The notes: a model not told the origin generated them from the letters alone. Shown: positions 36,567 through 46,653, counted from the first letter of the stretch. The stretch is 64,000 bases of DNA from Phocaeicola sartorii JCM 17136 = DSM 21941 (GCF_000614185.1 NZ_BAKM01000027.1:1-64000), one strand, 5' to 3'. Numbers and translations: made by a program.

Positions 36567-37037
36567 ATGAAAACTACAATGATTACTAAAGCGATGATGG
36601 CAGTCCTTTTTGCAATGGCAAGTGTATTGACAGTGAATGCAGCCGAACCTGTTAAGGTTACCAATGAAGAGATGGAGAATGGCCGTGTATCAGCGAAGGT
36701 GGTTTATGAACAGGAGGGTACCTTTCTGACTCCGGAGTATCGTTTTGAGTTCAGATACAACGATAAGGGACAAATTGTTGAAAAGAAAAGTATGAAATGG
36801 AATGGTACGAGTTGGATGAATTATTATTGTATGAAAGTTGCGTACACAAACACAGAAGCGTATATTGATTATTCTTTGTGGAACAAGGATAAAAAAGCGT
36901 TTGTCCTTACTCAGAAATATGTATATACGTTGGATGAAGCCGGGAAGTTTCTGGCATGGCACTCCTACAAAAAGGAAATGACCGGGTGGGAGTTGAACGG
37001 ATTGATAAATAATGAAGTATTGTTGGCAAAACGTTAA
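36567..37037 (+). CDS. Secreted protein, DUF3836-like
   Basis: A 156-residue protein with a signal peptide (~1-26, cleavage after VNA) and a mature domain of beta strands: FEFRYNDKGQIVEKKSMKWN, WMNYYCMKVAYTNTEAYIDYSLW, FVLTQKYVYTLDEAGKFLAW. The 'YNDKGQIVEKKSM' repeats resemble DUF3836/YD-like Bacteroides proteins (recalled, not searched). A TGTACTTTGC at ~36437-36446 may be part of its promoter. Function unknown. Confidence 0.65.
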   Translation: MKTTMITKAMMAVLFAMASVLTVNAAEPVKVTNEEMENGRVSAKVVYEQEGTFLTPEYRFEFRYNDKGQIVEKKSMKWNGTSWMNYYCMKVAYTNTEAYIDYSLWNKDKKAFVLTQKYVYTLDEAGKFLAWHSYKKEMTGWELNGLINNEVLLAKR

Positions 37038-37082
37038 AGGAGTGCGTCCTTTGAATTTTAGATTAAATAATTGATGTGTTTT

Positions 37083-37127
37083 TTCCCTGGGGAGCTATGG
37101 CTGTGTCTTCCCGGGGATTTTTTTAGT
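37083..37127 (+). terminator. Terminator after the DUF3836-like gene
   Basis: TCCCTGGGGAG and CTTCCCGGGGA form a GC-rich stem with G-U pairs around a CTATGGCTGTGT loop, followed by TTTTTTT. Confidence 0.65.
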
Positions 37128-37230
37128 CTGTCTTTTCCCTTATTGATGCAATCACACTACGCCTTAAAATTATAATTAAACAGGTCTCTTGTAAATTCAT
37201 CAGACGGCAAAGGTAAATTTAGATCGCTTC

Positions 37231-37806
37231 TTAGGATTTCTTCAGCCGCTCGTACACCGCCGGATGCAGGAAATATCGTACATCCCGCCCTTCGGCCAGC
37301 GCCTGTCTGATAAAAGTGGAGCTGATTTCCAAGAGCGGAGTATCGACTAATTGTACGGAAGAGGGAAGAGTGCCCGGATCAATCATGAAGCCCGGACGGG
37401 GATAGACCATTACTTGGTGATTCTTTAAAATCTCCTCAGCCTTGTACCAACGGGGGAAAAGATGCCAATTGTCTGCTCCGATGATAAGAATGAATTCCCT
37501 GTCGGGATAGGCTTTCTGTAAAGCATCCAAGGTATGTATGGTATAGGAGGGACGGGGAAGATGAAATTCGAAGTCGGAAGCCCGGAATTTGGGATAATCC
37601 GCAATGGCCAGTTTTACCAGTTCCAATCGCAGATTATCATCCCATAAATCCGTCTGTCGCTTTAATGGATTGTGAGGAGAGACCAAGAACCATAGTTCGT
37701 CCAGCCCGCTATATTCACACAGGTAGTTGGCAAGTGCCAGATGCCCTATGTGGACAGGATTGAACGAACCACCAAAAATGCCGGTCTTTATCTTATACTT
37801 TTCCAT
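37231..37806 (-). CDS. nadD: Nicotinate-nucleotide adenylyltransferase
   Basis: Adenylates nicotinate mononucleotide in NAD synthesis. The 191-residue nucleotidyltransferase fold has [18 protein letters not shown] (the GGSFxPxHxGH motif, ~9-25), the substrate-contacting '[12 protein letters not shown]' region and the C-terminal [13 protein letters not shown] (the SxTxxR motif). Last gene of the minus-strand operon yicC-gmk-small membrane protein-nadD. Its start overlaps the preceding small gene by 19 nt. Confidence 0.95.
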   Translation of the reverse strand: MEKYKIKTGIFGGSFNPVHIGHLALANYLCEYSGLDELWFLVSPHNPLKRQTDLWDDNLRLELVKLAIADYPKFRASDFEFHLPRPSYTIHTLDALQKAYPDREFILIIGADNWHLFPRWYKAEEILKNHQVMVYPRPGFMIDPGTLPSSVQLVDTPLLEISSTFIRQALAEGRDVRYFLHPAVYERLKKS

Positions 37807-37973
37807 TTATTGTAATTCCATACTTGTCCTACAGTGACGATGCCCATGGCTATGGCAATAATGTATTGTTCCATTACCATAGCGATGATGCCCACTGCAA
37901 AAGCTATGATGCCGATGAGGATACAAAGTATCAACATTCTTCGAGCCAGTTTTTTCGGATCTTTGATCATCAT
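37788..37973 (-). CDS. Small two-helix membrane protein
   Basis: A 61-residue hydrophobic protein: short basic start ([13 protein letters not shown]), then two likely membrane helices (~14-32 [19 protein letters not shown] and ~36-52 [16 protein letters not shown]) and a basic tail NYNKWKSIR. It starts 1 nt after gmk's stop and overlaps nadD, so it is a genuine operon member. Function not known. Confidence 0.72.
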   Translation of the reverse strand: MMIKDPKKLARRMLILCILIGIIAFAVGIIAMVMEQYIIAIAMGIVTVGQVWNYNKWKSIR

Positions 37974-37974
37974 C

Positions 37975-38544
37975 TTATTTTTTTATAAAATCTTGAATAA
38001 CTTTCAGCGCTTCCGCTTTTGCTTTCTCCAAATCATCATTTACTATCACAGTGTCGAATTTATCGGCAAACCCCAATTCGAATTCCGCTTTTGCCACCCG
38101 GCTTTCAATCACTTCGGGGGCATCGGTGCCGCGACCTGTCAGACGCTTACGGAGCTCTTCCACACTGGGGGGTTGGATGAAAACAGACAGTGCACGGTCT
38201 CCATAGTATTTTTTGATATTACATCCGCCCACTACATCAACGTCAAAAACCACATTCTGTCCGGCTTCCAGTTGTTTTTCCACCTGTGCTTTCAGCGTTC
38301 CGTAGAAACGGTTTTCATACACTTCCTCATATTCCAGAAACTCGTCATTGGCAATGCGTTGCTTGAATTCTTCCGGAGATAGGAAAAAATATTCCACACC
38401 ATGCCGCTCTTCTCCGCGGGGAGGACGGCTGGTGGCGGAAATAGAGAAGGACAGATTCAGGTTTTGTGTCAACAGATAGTTGATAATGGTTGATTTGCCT
38501 GAACCCGAAGGGGCTGAAAAAATGATAAGTTTTCCTGTTGCCAT
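37975..38544 (-). CDS. gmk: Guanylate kinase
   Basis: Phosphorylates GMP to GDP. The 189 residues contain the P-loop FSAPSGSGKSTII (~9-21), the GMP-binding SATSRPPRGEERHGVEYFFLS segment (~36-56), and DVDVVGGCNIKKYYG followed by the lid region ELRKRLTGRGTD. Middle gene of the yicC-gmk-nadD operon, an arrangement in which gmk commonly follows yicC. Confidence 0.96.
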   Translation of the reverse strand: MATGKLIIFSAPSGSGKSTIINYLLTQNLNLSFSISATSRPPRGEERHGVEYFFLSPEEFKQRIANDEFLEYEEVYENRFYGTLKAQVEKQLEAGQNVVFDVDVVGGCNIKKYYGDRALSVFIQPPSVEELRKRLTGRGTDAPEVIESRVAKAEFELGFADKFDTVIVNDDLEKAKAEALKVIQDFIKK

Positions 38545-38585
38545 ATTTTATTCTTTTATGAAAAATCGCCCGGTGTGTGGGACGG

Positions 38586-39461
38586 TTACATTACGTTTAA
38601 TACCTGCTCTTTGATCTGTTCCAATTCATCCTTCATCTGTACCACGATATTCTGCATCTCGGCATGATTGGATTTGCTGCCGGTGGTATTGATCTCGCGC
38701 CCCATTTCCTGTGCTATGAAACCAAGCTTTTTCCCTTGGCCGTGACCACCGGCCATGGTTTCACGGAAATATTTCAAATGGTTGGCAAGACGTTGCTTTT
38801 CTTCGTTGATATCCAGTTTCTCAATGTAATAGATCAATTCCTGTTCCAGACGGTTCTTGTCATAATCCACATTGATGGTTTTCTCTAATGCATCCGTAAT
38901 GCGCTCACGTATCTTGGCTACACGTTCTGTTTCGTAGGGTTCGATGGATTTCAACAAACTCTCAATGTTGTCTATCTTTTCGTTGAATTTCTTTTCCAGG
39001 GCGGCACCTTCCTGCTTGCGGAAATCCACCAAATGGCTGATGGCCTCTTCCACTACCTGGCGGACTACTTCCCATTCTTCTTCCGAAAGTTCCTGAACAT
39101 CGACTTTGGTCAGTACATCGGGCATCCGCAGAAGAGTTGCGAACCAATCTTCGGGCATCGGTATATGGGTGGTTTCGGAGATGGCCTTTATCTGATTGTA
39201 GTAGTTTTCTACAAGGGCGGCGTTGATGGGAGTGGCTGTGTCCGAAACGTCTTTCTCTACCCACAGGCTGAAATCAACTTTGCCGCGCTCCAGTGATTTG
39301 GAAACCATATTGCGGATTTCTATCTCTTTCTCACGGTATAAAGGAGCGATCCGTGTCGATAAGTCCATTGCTTTACTGTTCAGAGACTTGATCTCTACGT
39401 TAATTTTCTTTTCTCCGAATATAGCGGTTGCTTTACCGTATCCGGTCATTGACTGTATCAT
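38586..39461 (-). CDS. yicC: YicC family protein (probable endoribonuclease)
   Basis: Widely conserved protein; E. coli YicC is reported as an endoribonuclease. ATG 39461 gives MIQSMTGYGKATA, the family's invariant start, so 39461 is preferred over the upstream ATG at 39482. The C-terminal DUF1732 region (QRLANHLKYFRETMAGGHGQGKKLGFIAQEMGREINTTGSK) is complete. 291 residues. First gene of its operon. Confidence 0.93.
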   Translation of the reverse strand: MIQSMTGYGKATAIFGEKKINVEIKSLNSKAMDLSTRIAPLYREKEIEIRNMVSKSLERGKVDFSLWVEKDVSDTATPINAALVENYYNQIKAISETTHIPMPEDWFATLLRMPDVLTKVDVQELSEEEWEVVRQVVEEAISHLVDFRKQEGAALEKKFNEKIDNIESLLKSIEPYETERVAKIRERITDALEKTINVDYDKNRLEQELIYYIEKLDINEEKQRLANHLKYFRETMAGGHGQGKKLGFIAQEMGREINTTGSKSNHAEMQNIVVQMKDELEQIKEQVLNVM

Positions 39462-39479
39462 AACTAATATGTTTTTTTG

Positions 39480-39529
39480 CAAAAGTAATCTTTTTATGGA
39501 AATGAAGTATAAATAAAAGTGTATATTTG
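39480..39529. promoter_or_regulatory. Divergent promoters for the yicC operon and tsaB
   Basis: Minus strand: TACTTTTG at 39487-39480, 19 nt from the yicC start, implying a short leader. Plus strand: TATATTTG at 39522-39529, 28 nt before tsaB. Both match TAnnTTTG; -33 elements are weak. Confidence 0.6.
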
Positions 39530-39556
39530 CAGATTATATTATATAAGTAGAGCATT

Positions 39557-40246
39557 ATGTCGTGTATTTTGCATATTGAAACTTCAACAGAGGCCTGCTC
39601 TGTTGCCGTCAGCGAGGATGGATTGGCGGTGTTTTCCAAAGAAGATTTGAAAGGACCTTCACACGCCGTGCAGCTGGGCGTATTCGTAGATGAGGCTTTA
39701 TCGTTTGTCGACAGTCGTGGTATGCCGTTGGATGCAGTGGCTGTGAGCTGCGGGCCTGGTTCGTACACGGGTCTGCGCATTGGCGTTTCTATGGCGAAGG
39801 GCATTTGCTATGGACGTAATCTGCCGCTTATCGGACTTCCTACCTTGGAGGTATTGTGTGTGCCGGTGTTGCTGCATCATGATTTACCCGAGGATGCGTT
39901 GCTCTGCCCTATGATAGACGCACGTCGCATGGAGGTATATGCGGCTGTTTATGACCGTGCGTTGAATGTGAAAAGAGAAATAGCCGCCGATATTGTTGAT
40001 GAGCATTCTTATTTGGAGTTTCTGAATGAACACCCGGTTTATTTCTTTGGCAACGGGGCTGCCAAATGCCGTGAGAAAATTACTCATCCCCATGCTCATT
40101 TCATTGATGATATCCGTCCGTTGGGCAAATGGATGTTCCCATTGGCGGAAAAGGAAATGATAAGACAGAACTTTAAGGATGTGGCTTATTTTGAGCCTTT
40201 CTATCTGAAAGAGTTTGTAGCTTCCAAACCCAAAAAGCTTTTGTAA
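39557..40246 (+). CDS. tsaB: tRNA threonylcarbamoyladenosine biosynthesis protein TsaB
   Basis: Partner of TsaD in forming the t6A37 modification of ANN-decoding tRNAs. The 229-residue ASKHA-fold protein opens ILHIETSTEACSVAVSEDG and has AVSCGPGSYTGLRIGVSMAKGICYG plus LPLIGLPTLEVL, the TsaB signatures; DARRMEVYAAVYD is also typical. First gene of a long plus-strand run (DUF4290 protein, murA, rimM, M23 peptidase, dxr, rseP). Confidence 0.93.
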   Translation: MSCILHIETSTEACSVAVSEDGLAVFSKEDLKGPSHAVQLGVFVDEALSFVDSRGMPLDAVAVSCGPGSYTGLRIGVSMAKGICYGRNLPLIGLPTLEVLCVPVLLHHDLPEDALLCPMIDARRMEVYAAVYDRALNVKREIAADIVDEHSYLEFLNEHPVYFFGNGAAKCREKITHPHAHFIDDIRPLGKWMFPLAEKEMIRQNFKDVAYFEPFYLKEFVASKPKKLL

Positions 40247-40292
40247 TATCCAATGGACAAATTAGTGCATAAATTATAAATTTTAGATATAT

Positions 40293-40919
40293 ATGGAGTA
40301 TAATACTCAACAACGAACTTTACCCCTTCCCGAATATGGTAGAAGTGTGCAGAACATGGTGGATCATGCCTTGACTATCGAGGATAGAGCTGAGCGCCAG
40401 CGTTGTGCGAACACGATTATTAATATTATGGGCGGTATGTTCCCGCATTTGCGGGATGTGCCTGATTTCAAGCATAAACTATGGGATCATCTGGCTATTA
40501 TGGCCGGTTTTAAACTGGATATTGATTATCCGTATGAGATTGTGAAGAAAGAAAATCTGGAGGTAAAACCCGATATGTTGCCTTATCCGCATAATGGGAT
40601 CCGCTACCGTCATTATGGCCGTATTCTGGAGAACATGATTAAAAAGGCGGTGGACTATCCGGAAGGTGAGGAAAAGAAGCAGCTGATCAGTCTGATCGCA
40701 AACCACATGAAGAAATGCTTCCTTAACTGGAATAAAGACGGGGTGGAAGACCAGAAGATTCTGGACGACCTTCGTGATTATTCTAAGGGGGCGATCAATC
40801 TGAACCCTGAAGATCTGCGTTTGAATGAGCAGCAACGGGTTTATGTTCCACGCAGGCCGCAACAGAACAACAATCAGCGCAGACCGCAACAAAACAACAA
40901 TCAAAGAAAGAAATATTAA
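40293..40919 (+). CDS. DUF4290 family protein
   Basis: A 208-residue cytoplasmic protein, from memory the DUF4290 family found in Bacteroidetes next to murA and rimM. It starts MEYNTQQRTLPLPEYGRSVQNMVDHAL, is mostly helical (e.g. CANTIINIMGGMFPHLRDVPDFKHKLWDHLAIMAGF), and ends in a low-complexity tail RRPQQNNNQ repeated twice (~190-205). Linked to murA with an 18-nt gap, suggesting co-regulation with wall synthesis. Molecular role unknown. Confidence 0.8.
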   Translation: MEYNTQQRTLPLPEYGRSVQNMVDHALTIEDRAERQRCANTIINIMGGMFPHLRDVPDFKHKLWDHLAIMAGFKLDIDYPYEIVKKENLEVKPDMLPYPHNGIRYRHYGRILENMIKKAVDYPEGEEKKQLISLIANHMKKCFLNWNKDGVEDQKILDDLRDYSKGAINLNPEDLRLNEQQRVYVPRRPQQNNNQRRPQQNNNQRKKY

Positions 40920-40937
40920 TTCCTAAAAACTGATACC

Positions 40938-42240
40938 ATGGCTTCGTTTGTAATTGAAGGAGGACATAAATTGCACGGTGAGATATACCCGCAAGGTGCT
41001 AAAAATGAAGTGCTGCAGATTCTTTGTGCCACTTTGCTGACTTCGGAAGAAGTGACAGTGACTAATATTCCGGATATTCTGGACGTGAACAACTTGATCC
41101 AGTTGTTACGTGATATGGGGGTCAAGGTGTCGAAAACAGGAATTGATTCGTATGCGTTTAAGGCTGACACGGTGGATTTGAACTATCTGGAGAGTGATGA
41201 ATTCTTAAAGAAATGTTCCAGCCTGCGGGGATCGGTCATGTTGGTTGGCCCGTTGGTGGCCCGCTTCGGCAAGGCTTTGATTTCAAAGCCGGGCGGTGAT
41301 AAGATTGGCCGTCGTCGTCTGGACACTCACTTTATCGGCATACAGAAGCTGGGGGCTTGCTTTAATTATGATGAGGAGCGAAGTATTTTCAGCATTTGTG
41401 CGGATCATTTGGAAGGCACTGATATGTTGCTGGATGAGGCTTCTGTCACCGGTACGGCTAATATCGTGATGGCTTCCGTCCTGGCAAAGGGCAAGACGAC
41501 CATTTACAACGCTGCCTGTGAACCTTATTTACAGCAGCTTTGCCGCATGTTGAACGGCATGGGGGCGAAGATTACCGGTATTGCATCCAACTTGCTCACT
41601 ATTGAAGGAGTGGAAAGCCTGCATGGTTGCAGTCATCGGGTATTGCCCGATATGATTGAAGTGGGCAGTTTCATCGGAATGGCTGCCATGACAGGAAGCG
41701 AGCTGACCATCAAGAATGTATCGCATGAAAATCTGGGTATTATCCCGGAGAGTTTCCGTCGTTTAGGAATCAGGGTGGAACAGCGGGAGATGATCTCTTT
41801 ATCCCCGAGCAGGAACATTATCAGATAGAGTCGTTTATTGACGGTTCCATTATGACCATAGCGGACGCTCCCTGGCCAGGCTGACTCCCGACCTGCTCAG
41901 TGTGGTGCTGGTGGTGGCTACCCAAGCGAAGGGCAGCGTGCTGATTCATCAGAAGATGTTTGAAAGCCGCCTGTTCTTTGTGGACAAGCTCATAGATATG
42001 GGAGCGCAGATTATATTATGTGATCCTCATCGTGCTGTTGTGATAGGGCATGACCGTAATTTCCAGCTTCGTGCCGGAAATATGACTTCGCCCGATATCC
42101 GTGCCGGTATCGCTTTGCTGATAGCGGCAATGAGTGCCGATGGTACCAGCCGCATACACAATATAGAGCAGATAGACCGGGGATATCAGAATATAGACCA
42201 GCGTTTGAATGCGCTTGGCGCACGCATTACTAGAATTTAG
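40938..42240 (+). CDS. murA: UDP-N-acetylglucosamine 1-carboxyvinyltransferase (two frameshifts)
   Basis: First committed step of peptidoglycan synthesis, transferring enolpyruvate from PEP to UDP-GlcNAc. GAKNEVL (20-26) contains the catalytic Lys22/Asn23. The loop that holds catalytic Cys115 in E. coli reads [15 protein letters not shown] here, with Asp121 at the Cys position, the variant associated with natural fosfomycin resistance. Frame breaks: CAGCGGGAGATG near 41787 needs one G, and CCAGGCTGACTCCC near 41881 needs one C (GLTPDLLS). Corrected length 434 is normal. Two G/C-run deletions in an essential gene point to sequence error. Confidence 0.92.
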
Positions 42241-42246
42241 AGAATC

Positions 42247-42765
42247 ATGATTAAGAAAGATGAAGTTTTCAAGATTGGTATATTCAACAAACCGCATGGA
42301 GTGAAAGGAGAAATCTCATTCACTTTTACCGATGATATTTTTGACCGTGCGGAATGTGAGTATCTGGTCTGTCTGTTGGATGGTATATTTGTGCCTTTTT
42401 TTATTGAAGAGTACCGTTTTCGTTCGGATACTACCGCTTTGGTAAAGCTGGAGGGGGTGGATACCTCAGAAAAGGCCCGTATGTTTACGAATGTAGAGGT
42501 TTATTTCCCCAAGAAATATGCCGATGAGGAGGAAGATTCGGAGGATATACCTACCTGGAACTATTTTATTGGTTTTAAGGTGGAGGATGTGAATCATGGT
42601 GGGTTAGGCGAGATTGTGGCGGTGGATGACAGTACGATGAATGTCCTTTTTTCCATTGAGAAAGACGGTGAGGAACTTTTGTTGCCTGCCCACGAGGAAT
42701 TTATCATCCAATTGGATAAGAAAAAGCGTTTGCTGACGGTCGAAGTACCTGATGGCTTGATATAA
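42247..42765 (+). CDS. rimM: Ribosome maturation factor RimM
   Basis: 16S rRNA processing factor for the 30S head, binding S19. The 172 residues contain an N-terminal barrel ([20 protein letters not shown], ~9-28) and a C-terminal PRC-barrel ([32 protein letters not shown], then [28 protein letters not shown]). Follows murA by 6 nt. Confidence 0.94.
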   Translation: MIKKDEVFKIGIFNKPHGVKGEISFTFTDDIFDRAECEYLVCLLDGIFVPFFIEEYRFRSDTTALVKLEGVDTSEKARMFTNVEVYFPKKYADEEEDSEDIPTWNYFIGFKVEDVNHGGLGEIVAVDDSTMNVLFSIEKDGEELLLPAHEEFIIQLDKKKRLLTVEVPDGLI

Positions 42766-42783
42766 ATAGAGAAGGTGCGCGCG

Positions 42784-43641
42784 ATGAAGAAAAAAGGAAA
42801 GAAAGCGTTTTGGCATAATTTCAAGTTTAAGTATAAACTGACGATAACCAATGAAAACACGTTGGAGGAGATTGTGGAATTGCACGTTTCCAAGCTCAAT
42901 GGTGTGTCTGTATTGCTGTCTGCCGTAACGGTAATTTTCCTGATTTCGGCAACTATCATTGTATTTACTCCTTTACGTAACTATTTGCCGGGATATATGA
43001 ACAGTGAGGTGCGTGCGCAGGTAGTGACCAACGCTCTGCGGGCTGATTCATTGCAGCAAGTAGTGACACGGCAGAATATGTATATCATGAATATTCAGGA
43101 TATATTTAGTGGAAAAGTAAAAGCGGATACGGTTCAGTCTATTGACTCTCTGACTATTCTTCGTTCTGATTCTTTGATGGAGCGCACCAGACAGGAAGAA
43201 GAGTTCCGCAAGCAGTATGAAGAATCGGAACGGTATAATCTGACGGCCGTTAATGATAATAATGCCGCTTCCGGATTGATATTTTATCGTCCCACACGTG
43301 GCATGATGTCATCAAATTTTAATTCAGAGAACAGGCATTACGGAGTGGACATTGCTGCCAACCCTAACGAAAGTGTGCTGGCGACATTGGATGGGACAGT
43401 GATTCTGGCTACTTACACAGCAGAAACTGGTTATGTCATTCAGATACAGCACGGACAGGATTTTGTGTCGGTGTATAAACATTGTGGTTCGTTATTAAAG
43501 AAAGAAGGCGATCCGGTGAAAGGTGGTGAAGCTATTGCACTGGTAGGAAACACCGGCGAGAAGACTACCGGTCCTCATCTGCATTTCGAATTGTGGCACA
43601 AGGGACGTGCGATTGATCCCTCAAAATACATTGTATTTTAA
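42784..43641 (+). CDS. M23 family zinc metallopeptidase
   Basis: Envelope peptidoglycan endopeptidase-type (LytM) protein. It has a basic N-terminus, a membrane helix (~48-66, LSAVTVIFLISATIIVFTPL), a short coiled region (~100-150) and a LytM domain: HYGVDIAANPNESVLATLDGTVI and GNTGEKTTGPHLHFELWHKGRAIDPSKYI hold the HxxxD and HxH zinc ligands. ATG 42784 follows AGAGAAGG by 8 nt and is preferred to GTG 42775. About 285 residues. It lies between rimM and dxr with short gaps and may trim peptidoglycan during growth. Confidence 0.88.
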   Translation: MKKKGKKAFWHNFKFKYKLTITNENTLEEIVELHVSKLNGVSVLLSAVTVIFLISATIIVFTPLRNYLPGYMNSEVRAQVVTNALRADSLQQVVTRQNMYIMNIQDIFSGKVKADTVQSIDSLTILRSDSLMERTRQEEEFRKQYEESERYNLTAVNDNNAASGLIFYRPTRGMMSSNFNSENRHYGVDIAANPNESVLATLDGTVILATYTAETGYVIQIQHGQDFVSVYKHCGSLLKKEGDPVKGGEAIALVGNTGEKTTGPHLHFELWHKGRAIDPSKYIVF

Positions 43642-43648
43642 CAACATT

Positions 43649-44797
43649 ATGAAAAAACAAATAGCGATATTAGGTTCTACCGGCTCTATCGGTACACAGG
43701 CTTTACAGGTAATAGAGGAGCATCCTGATTTATACGAGGTCTATGCACTGACTGCCAATAACAGCGTCGGTTTATTAATAGAACAAGCCCGGAAGTTCAT
43801 GCCTGAGGCGGTGGTGATAGCCAATGAGGAGAAATATCTTCAACTGAAGGAGGCGTTGAGCGATCTGCCTGTCAAGGTCTATGCGGGAGCGGATGCGCTC
43901 TCTCAGATTGTGGAATCACAACCTATTGACATTGTTCTGGCTTCTATGGTAGGCTATGCCGGGTTGCGTCCTACTATAAATGCGATAAAGGCAGGTAAAG
44001 CTATTGCTTTGGCTAATAAAGAGACACTGGTTGTGGCCGGCGAGTTGATTAATGCGTTGGCAAATCAGTATCATACAGCTGTACTTCCCGTGGATTCGGA
44101 ACATTCGGCTATCTTCCAGTGCTTGGAAATAAATAACCGGTTGGAGAAAGTGATATTGACAGCTTCGGGAGGACCGTTCCGTACTTATACTATGGAGCAG
44201 TTGCAGACAGTGACCAAGGCACAAGCTTTGAAGCATCCCAATTGGGAGATGGGAGCGAAGATAACCATTGATTCGGCTTCCATGATGAACAAGGGGTTTG
44301 AAGTGATTGAGGCTAAATGGTTGTTCGGAATGCGTCCGGAGCAGATTGAGGTGGTGGTACATCCACAGTCTGTCATTCATTCCATGGTGCAGTTTGAGGA
44401 TGGGGCTGTGAAAGCACAATTGGGCATGCCCGATATGCGTCTGCCTATTCAATATGCTTTTTCGTATCCGGAGCGTGTGAAATCTTCTTTTGAACGGTTG
44501 GATTTCGCCCGTATAACAGACCTGACTTTCGAACAGCCTGATACCAGACGCTTCCGTAATCTGGCGTTGGCATACGAAGCTTTGTATCAGGCCGGAAATA
44601 TGCCCTGCATAGTGAATGCGGCTAATGAAGTGGTGGTGGATGCTTTTCTGAAAGACAAGATATCTTTCCTGGGTATGAGTGATGTCATAGAACAGACGAT
44701 GGGCAAAGTCGCTTATATCAAGGAACCGACTTATGAAGACTATGTGGCTACTGATGCTGAAGCCCGTAGGATGGCGTCATCCCTTTTGCCATCTTAA
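43649..44797 (+). CDS. dxr: 1-deoxy-D-xylulose 5-phosphate reductoisomerase
   Basis: Second step of the MEP pathway: converts DXP to 2-C-methylerythritol 4-phosphate with NADPH. The start MKKQIAILGSTGSIGTQ contains the NADPH-binding GxTGxxG motif, so ATG 43649 is preferred to 43607. VDSEHSAIFQ carries metal-binding residues, TASGGPFR and HPNWEMGAKITIDSASMMNKGFE are family signatures, and NAANEVVV is conserved near the C-terminus. 382 residues, usual length. Known target of fosmidomycin. Confidence 0.96.
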   Translation: MKKQIAILGSTGSIGTQALQVIEEHPDLYEVYALTANNSVGLLIEQARKFMPEAVVIANEEKYLQLKEALSDLPVKVYAGADALSQIVESQPIDIVLASMVGYAGLRPTINAIKAGKAIALANKETLVVAGELINALANQYHTAVLPVDSEHSAIFQCLEINNRLEKVILTASGGPFRTYTMEQLQTVTKAQALKHPNWEMGAKITIDSASMMNKGFEVIEAKWLFGMRPEQIEVVVHPQSVIHSMVQFEDGAVKAQLGMPDMRLPIQYAFSYPERVKSSFERLDFARITDLTFEQPDTRRFRNLALAYEALYQAGNMPCIVNAANEVVVDAFLKDKISFLGMSDVIEQTMGKVAYIKEPTYEDYVATDAEARRMASSLLPS

Positions 44798-44853
44798 GCG
44801 ATAGCTGGCAAAGAATTATGTTAATTATAAATTATAAAATAGTAAATAGCTAG

Positions 44854-46194
44854 ATGGAAACATTTTTGATTCGTGCCCTTCAACTGATAATGAGCCTTTC
44901 GTTATTGGTCATTATTCATGAGGGAGGACATTTCCTTTTTTCACGTCTTTTTAAAGTAAGAGTAGAGAAGTTCTACATATTTTTTGATCCGTGGTTTTCT
45001 TTGTTCAAATTCAAGCCGAAGAACAGTGATACGGAATATGGTATCGGATGGGTGCCTTTGGGAGGGTATGTGAAGATCTCGGGATGATAGATGAGTCTAT
45101 GGATACCGAGCAGATGAAACAACCTGCCAACCTTGGGAATTCCGTTCAAAACCGGCCTGGCAGCGCTTGCTTATCATGGTGGGTGGTGTCTTGATGAATT
45201 TCTTGTTGGCTATTTTCATCTATTCCATGATTTTATTTCATTGGGGGGATTCCTTTGTCTCGTTGCAAGATATGACATACGGGATGAAGTTCAACGAGCG
45301 TGCTCAGGAAATAGGTTTCCGTGACGGTGATATCCTTCTTCGTGCAGACGAGAAACCATTGGAACGTTTCGGGATGGATATGCTTCGCGATATAACCGAG
45401 GCGCGTGTCGTGACAGTATTGCGTGATGGTAAGGAAACAGATGTATATATGCCTGAGATCAGCCTGCTGGATATAGCAAAGGACGATCCGATGTTTGTTA
45501 CCGCTCTGACTCCTAATGTGGTTGATTCGGTGATACCGGGGGGGGGCTGGATAAGGCCGGCATACAGAAAGGAGACAGTCTGATCGCTGTCAACGGCGAG
45601 ATGCTGAATTCATGGAATGCATTGGTGGAAAAACTGGATAAAATGCAGGCTGCAGCGGAAGCTGCAGGAGATAAAAGTGCTGTTATGCAAATGGTCTATT
45701 CGCGTGGCGGATTGCGCGATACAGCTACCGTGCGTACGGACTCGCTGTTCAGAGTGGGGGCGATATTTTCTTCATTGGCTGATTATAAAGAAACAATCCG
45801 TGAATATGGGTTCTTTGAATCTTTCCCCGCAGGAGTGCGATTAGGGGTGAATACATTGAAAGGATACGTGAACGATATGAAATATGTGTTCACCAAAGAA
45901 GGGGCCAAGAGCGTAGGTGGTTTTGGAACGATAGGAAGCATTTTCCCGAAAGTATGGGATTGGCATCGTTTTTGGGAAATGACTGCTTTTCTGTCAATCA
46001 TCCTTGCGTTTATGAATATTCTGCCTATTCCGGCATTGGATGGCGGACATGTGCTGTTCCTGCTTTATGAAATTATAGCCCGTCGTAAGCCGAGTGACAA
46101 ATTTATGGAATATGCGCAGATGGTCGGTATGTTTCTGTTGTTTGCCTTGCTCATCTGGGCGAATTTCAATGATATCATGCGATTCTTGTTCTAG
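44854..46194 (+). CDS. rseP: RIP metalloprotease RseP, site-2 protease (three frameshifts)
   Basis: Intramembrane zinc protease of family M50B that cleaves anti-sigma factors or membrane stubs. HEGGH (first helix, ~22-26) and MNILPIPALDGGH near the C-terminus give the HExxH and LDG motifs; a PDZ domain lies between. Breaks: near 45084 (CTCGGGATGATAG needs one G), near 45126 (CCTGCCAACC needs one C: AQPWEF) and at the G9 run 45538-45546, which needs G10 to read PGGGLDKAGIQKGD. Corrected length 447 is normal. All three events are single deletions in G/C runs. Confidence 0.9.
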
Positions 46195-46248
46195 GTTTGC
46201 ACTACAGAAAAGGATACGGCATTTTTTGTAAAGTGCAGATAGAAACGG

Positions 46249-46286
46249 ATTTCCGCAAAGATTGAATCAATCGTCTTTGCGGAAAT
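46249..46286. terminator. Terminator after rseP
   Basis: ATTTCCGCAAAGA (46249-46261) pairs perfectly with TCTTTGCGGAAAT (46274-46286), followed by TTGCGTTTATT. A 13-bp stem that may act on both strands. Confidence 0.75.
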
Positions 46287-46332
46287 TTGCGTTTATTATA
46301 TTGTTTCTCTTCTGTGGTGAAAAAAAGACATA

Positions 46333-46648
46333 AAAAAAAGAGCGAAAGTTCTTATCAAACCCGCTCACATCCTGAAGAACCCCCCTCCATAAATGGGGTT
46401 CTTTTCATCTTTCTCGTCTCAGTTGTGTTATCCTCTTCTTGTACCTAAAAAAACAACTCTTTTAATACCTATTAAACTAATCTCCTGAAAACTTTCTTTT
46501 TCTAATTACCTTAAATCTTACTACTAATACCTTTCTAATTCAATCTTTTTTTACCTAAATCTAATACCTTGATTAAAATCTTTACCTTAATACTTAATAC
46601 CTAATTTTGTTCTTTTCTTTATTAACTTAATATTTGGTTTCACAACCA
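46333..46648 (-). ncRNA. Candidate orphan small RNA with AGGTA repeats
   Basis: A free-standing minus-strand transcription unit between convergent rseP and nrdG. Promoter: TACCTTTG (46661-46654) with CTTG (46684-46681) 19 nt upstream. The ~240-nt 5' part is purine- and AU-rich with at least eight AGGTA copies (several AGGTATTA). The 3' part has the hairpin GAACCCC...GGGGTTC (around 46375-46404), then a GAGCG...CGCTC stem followed by eight T (~46333-46367), a standard terminator. A 17-codon ORF (46408-46355, MKRTPFMEGGSSGCERV) overlaps the hairpins. No known RNA family was recognised. Confidence 0.6.
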
Positions 46649-46653
46649 CATTG

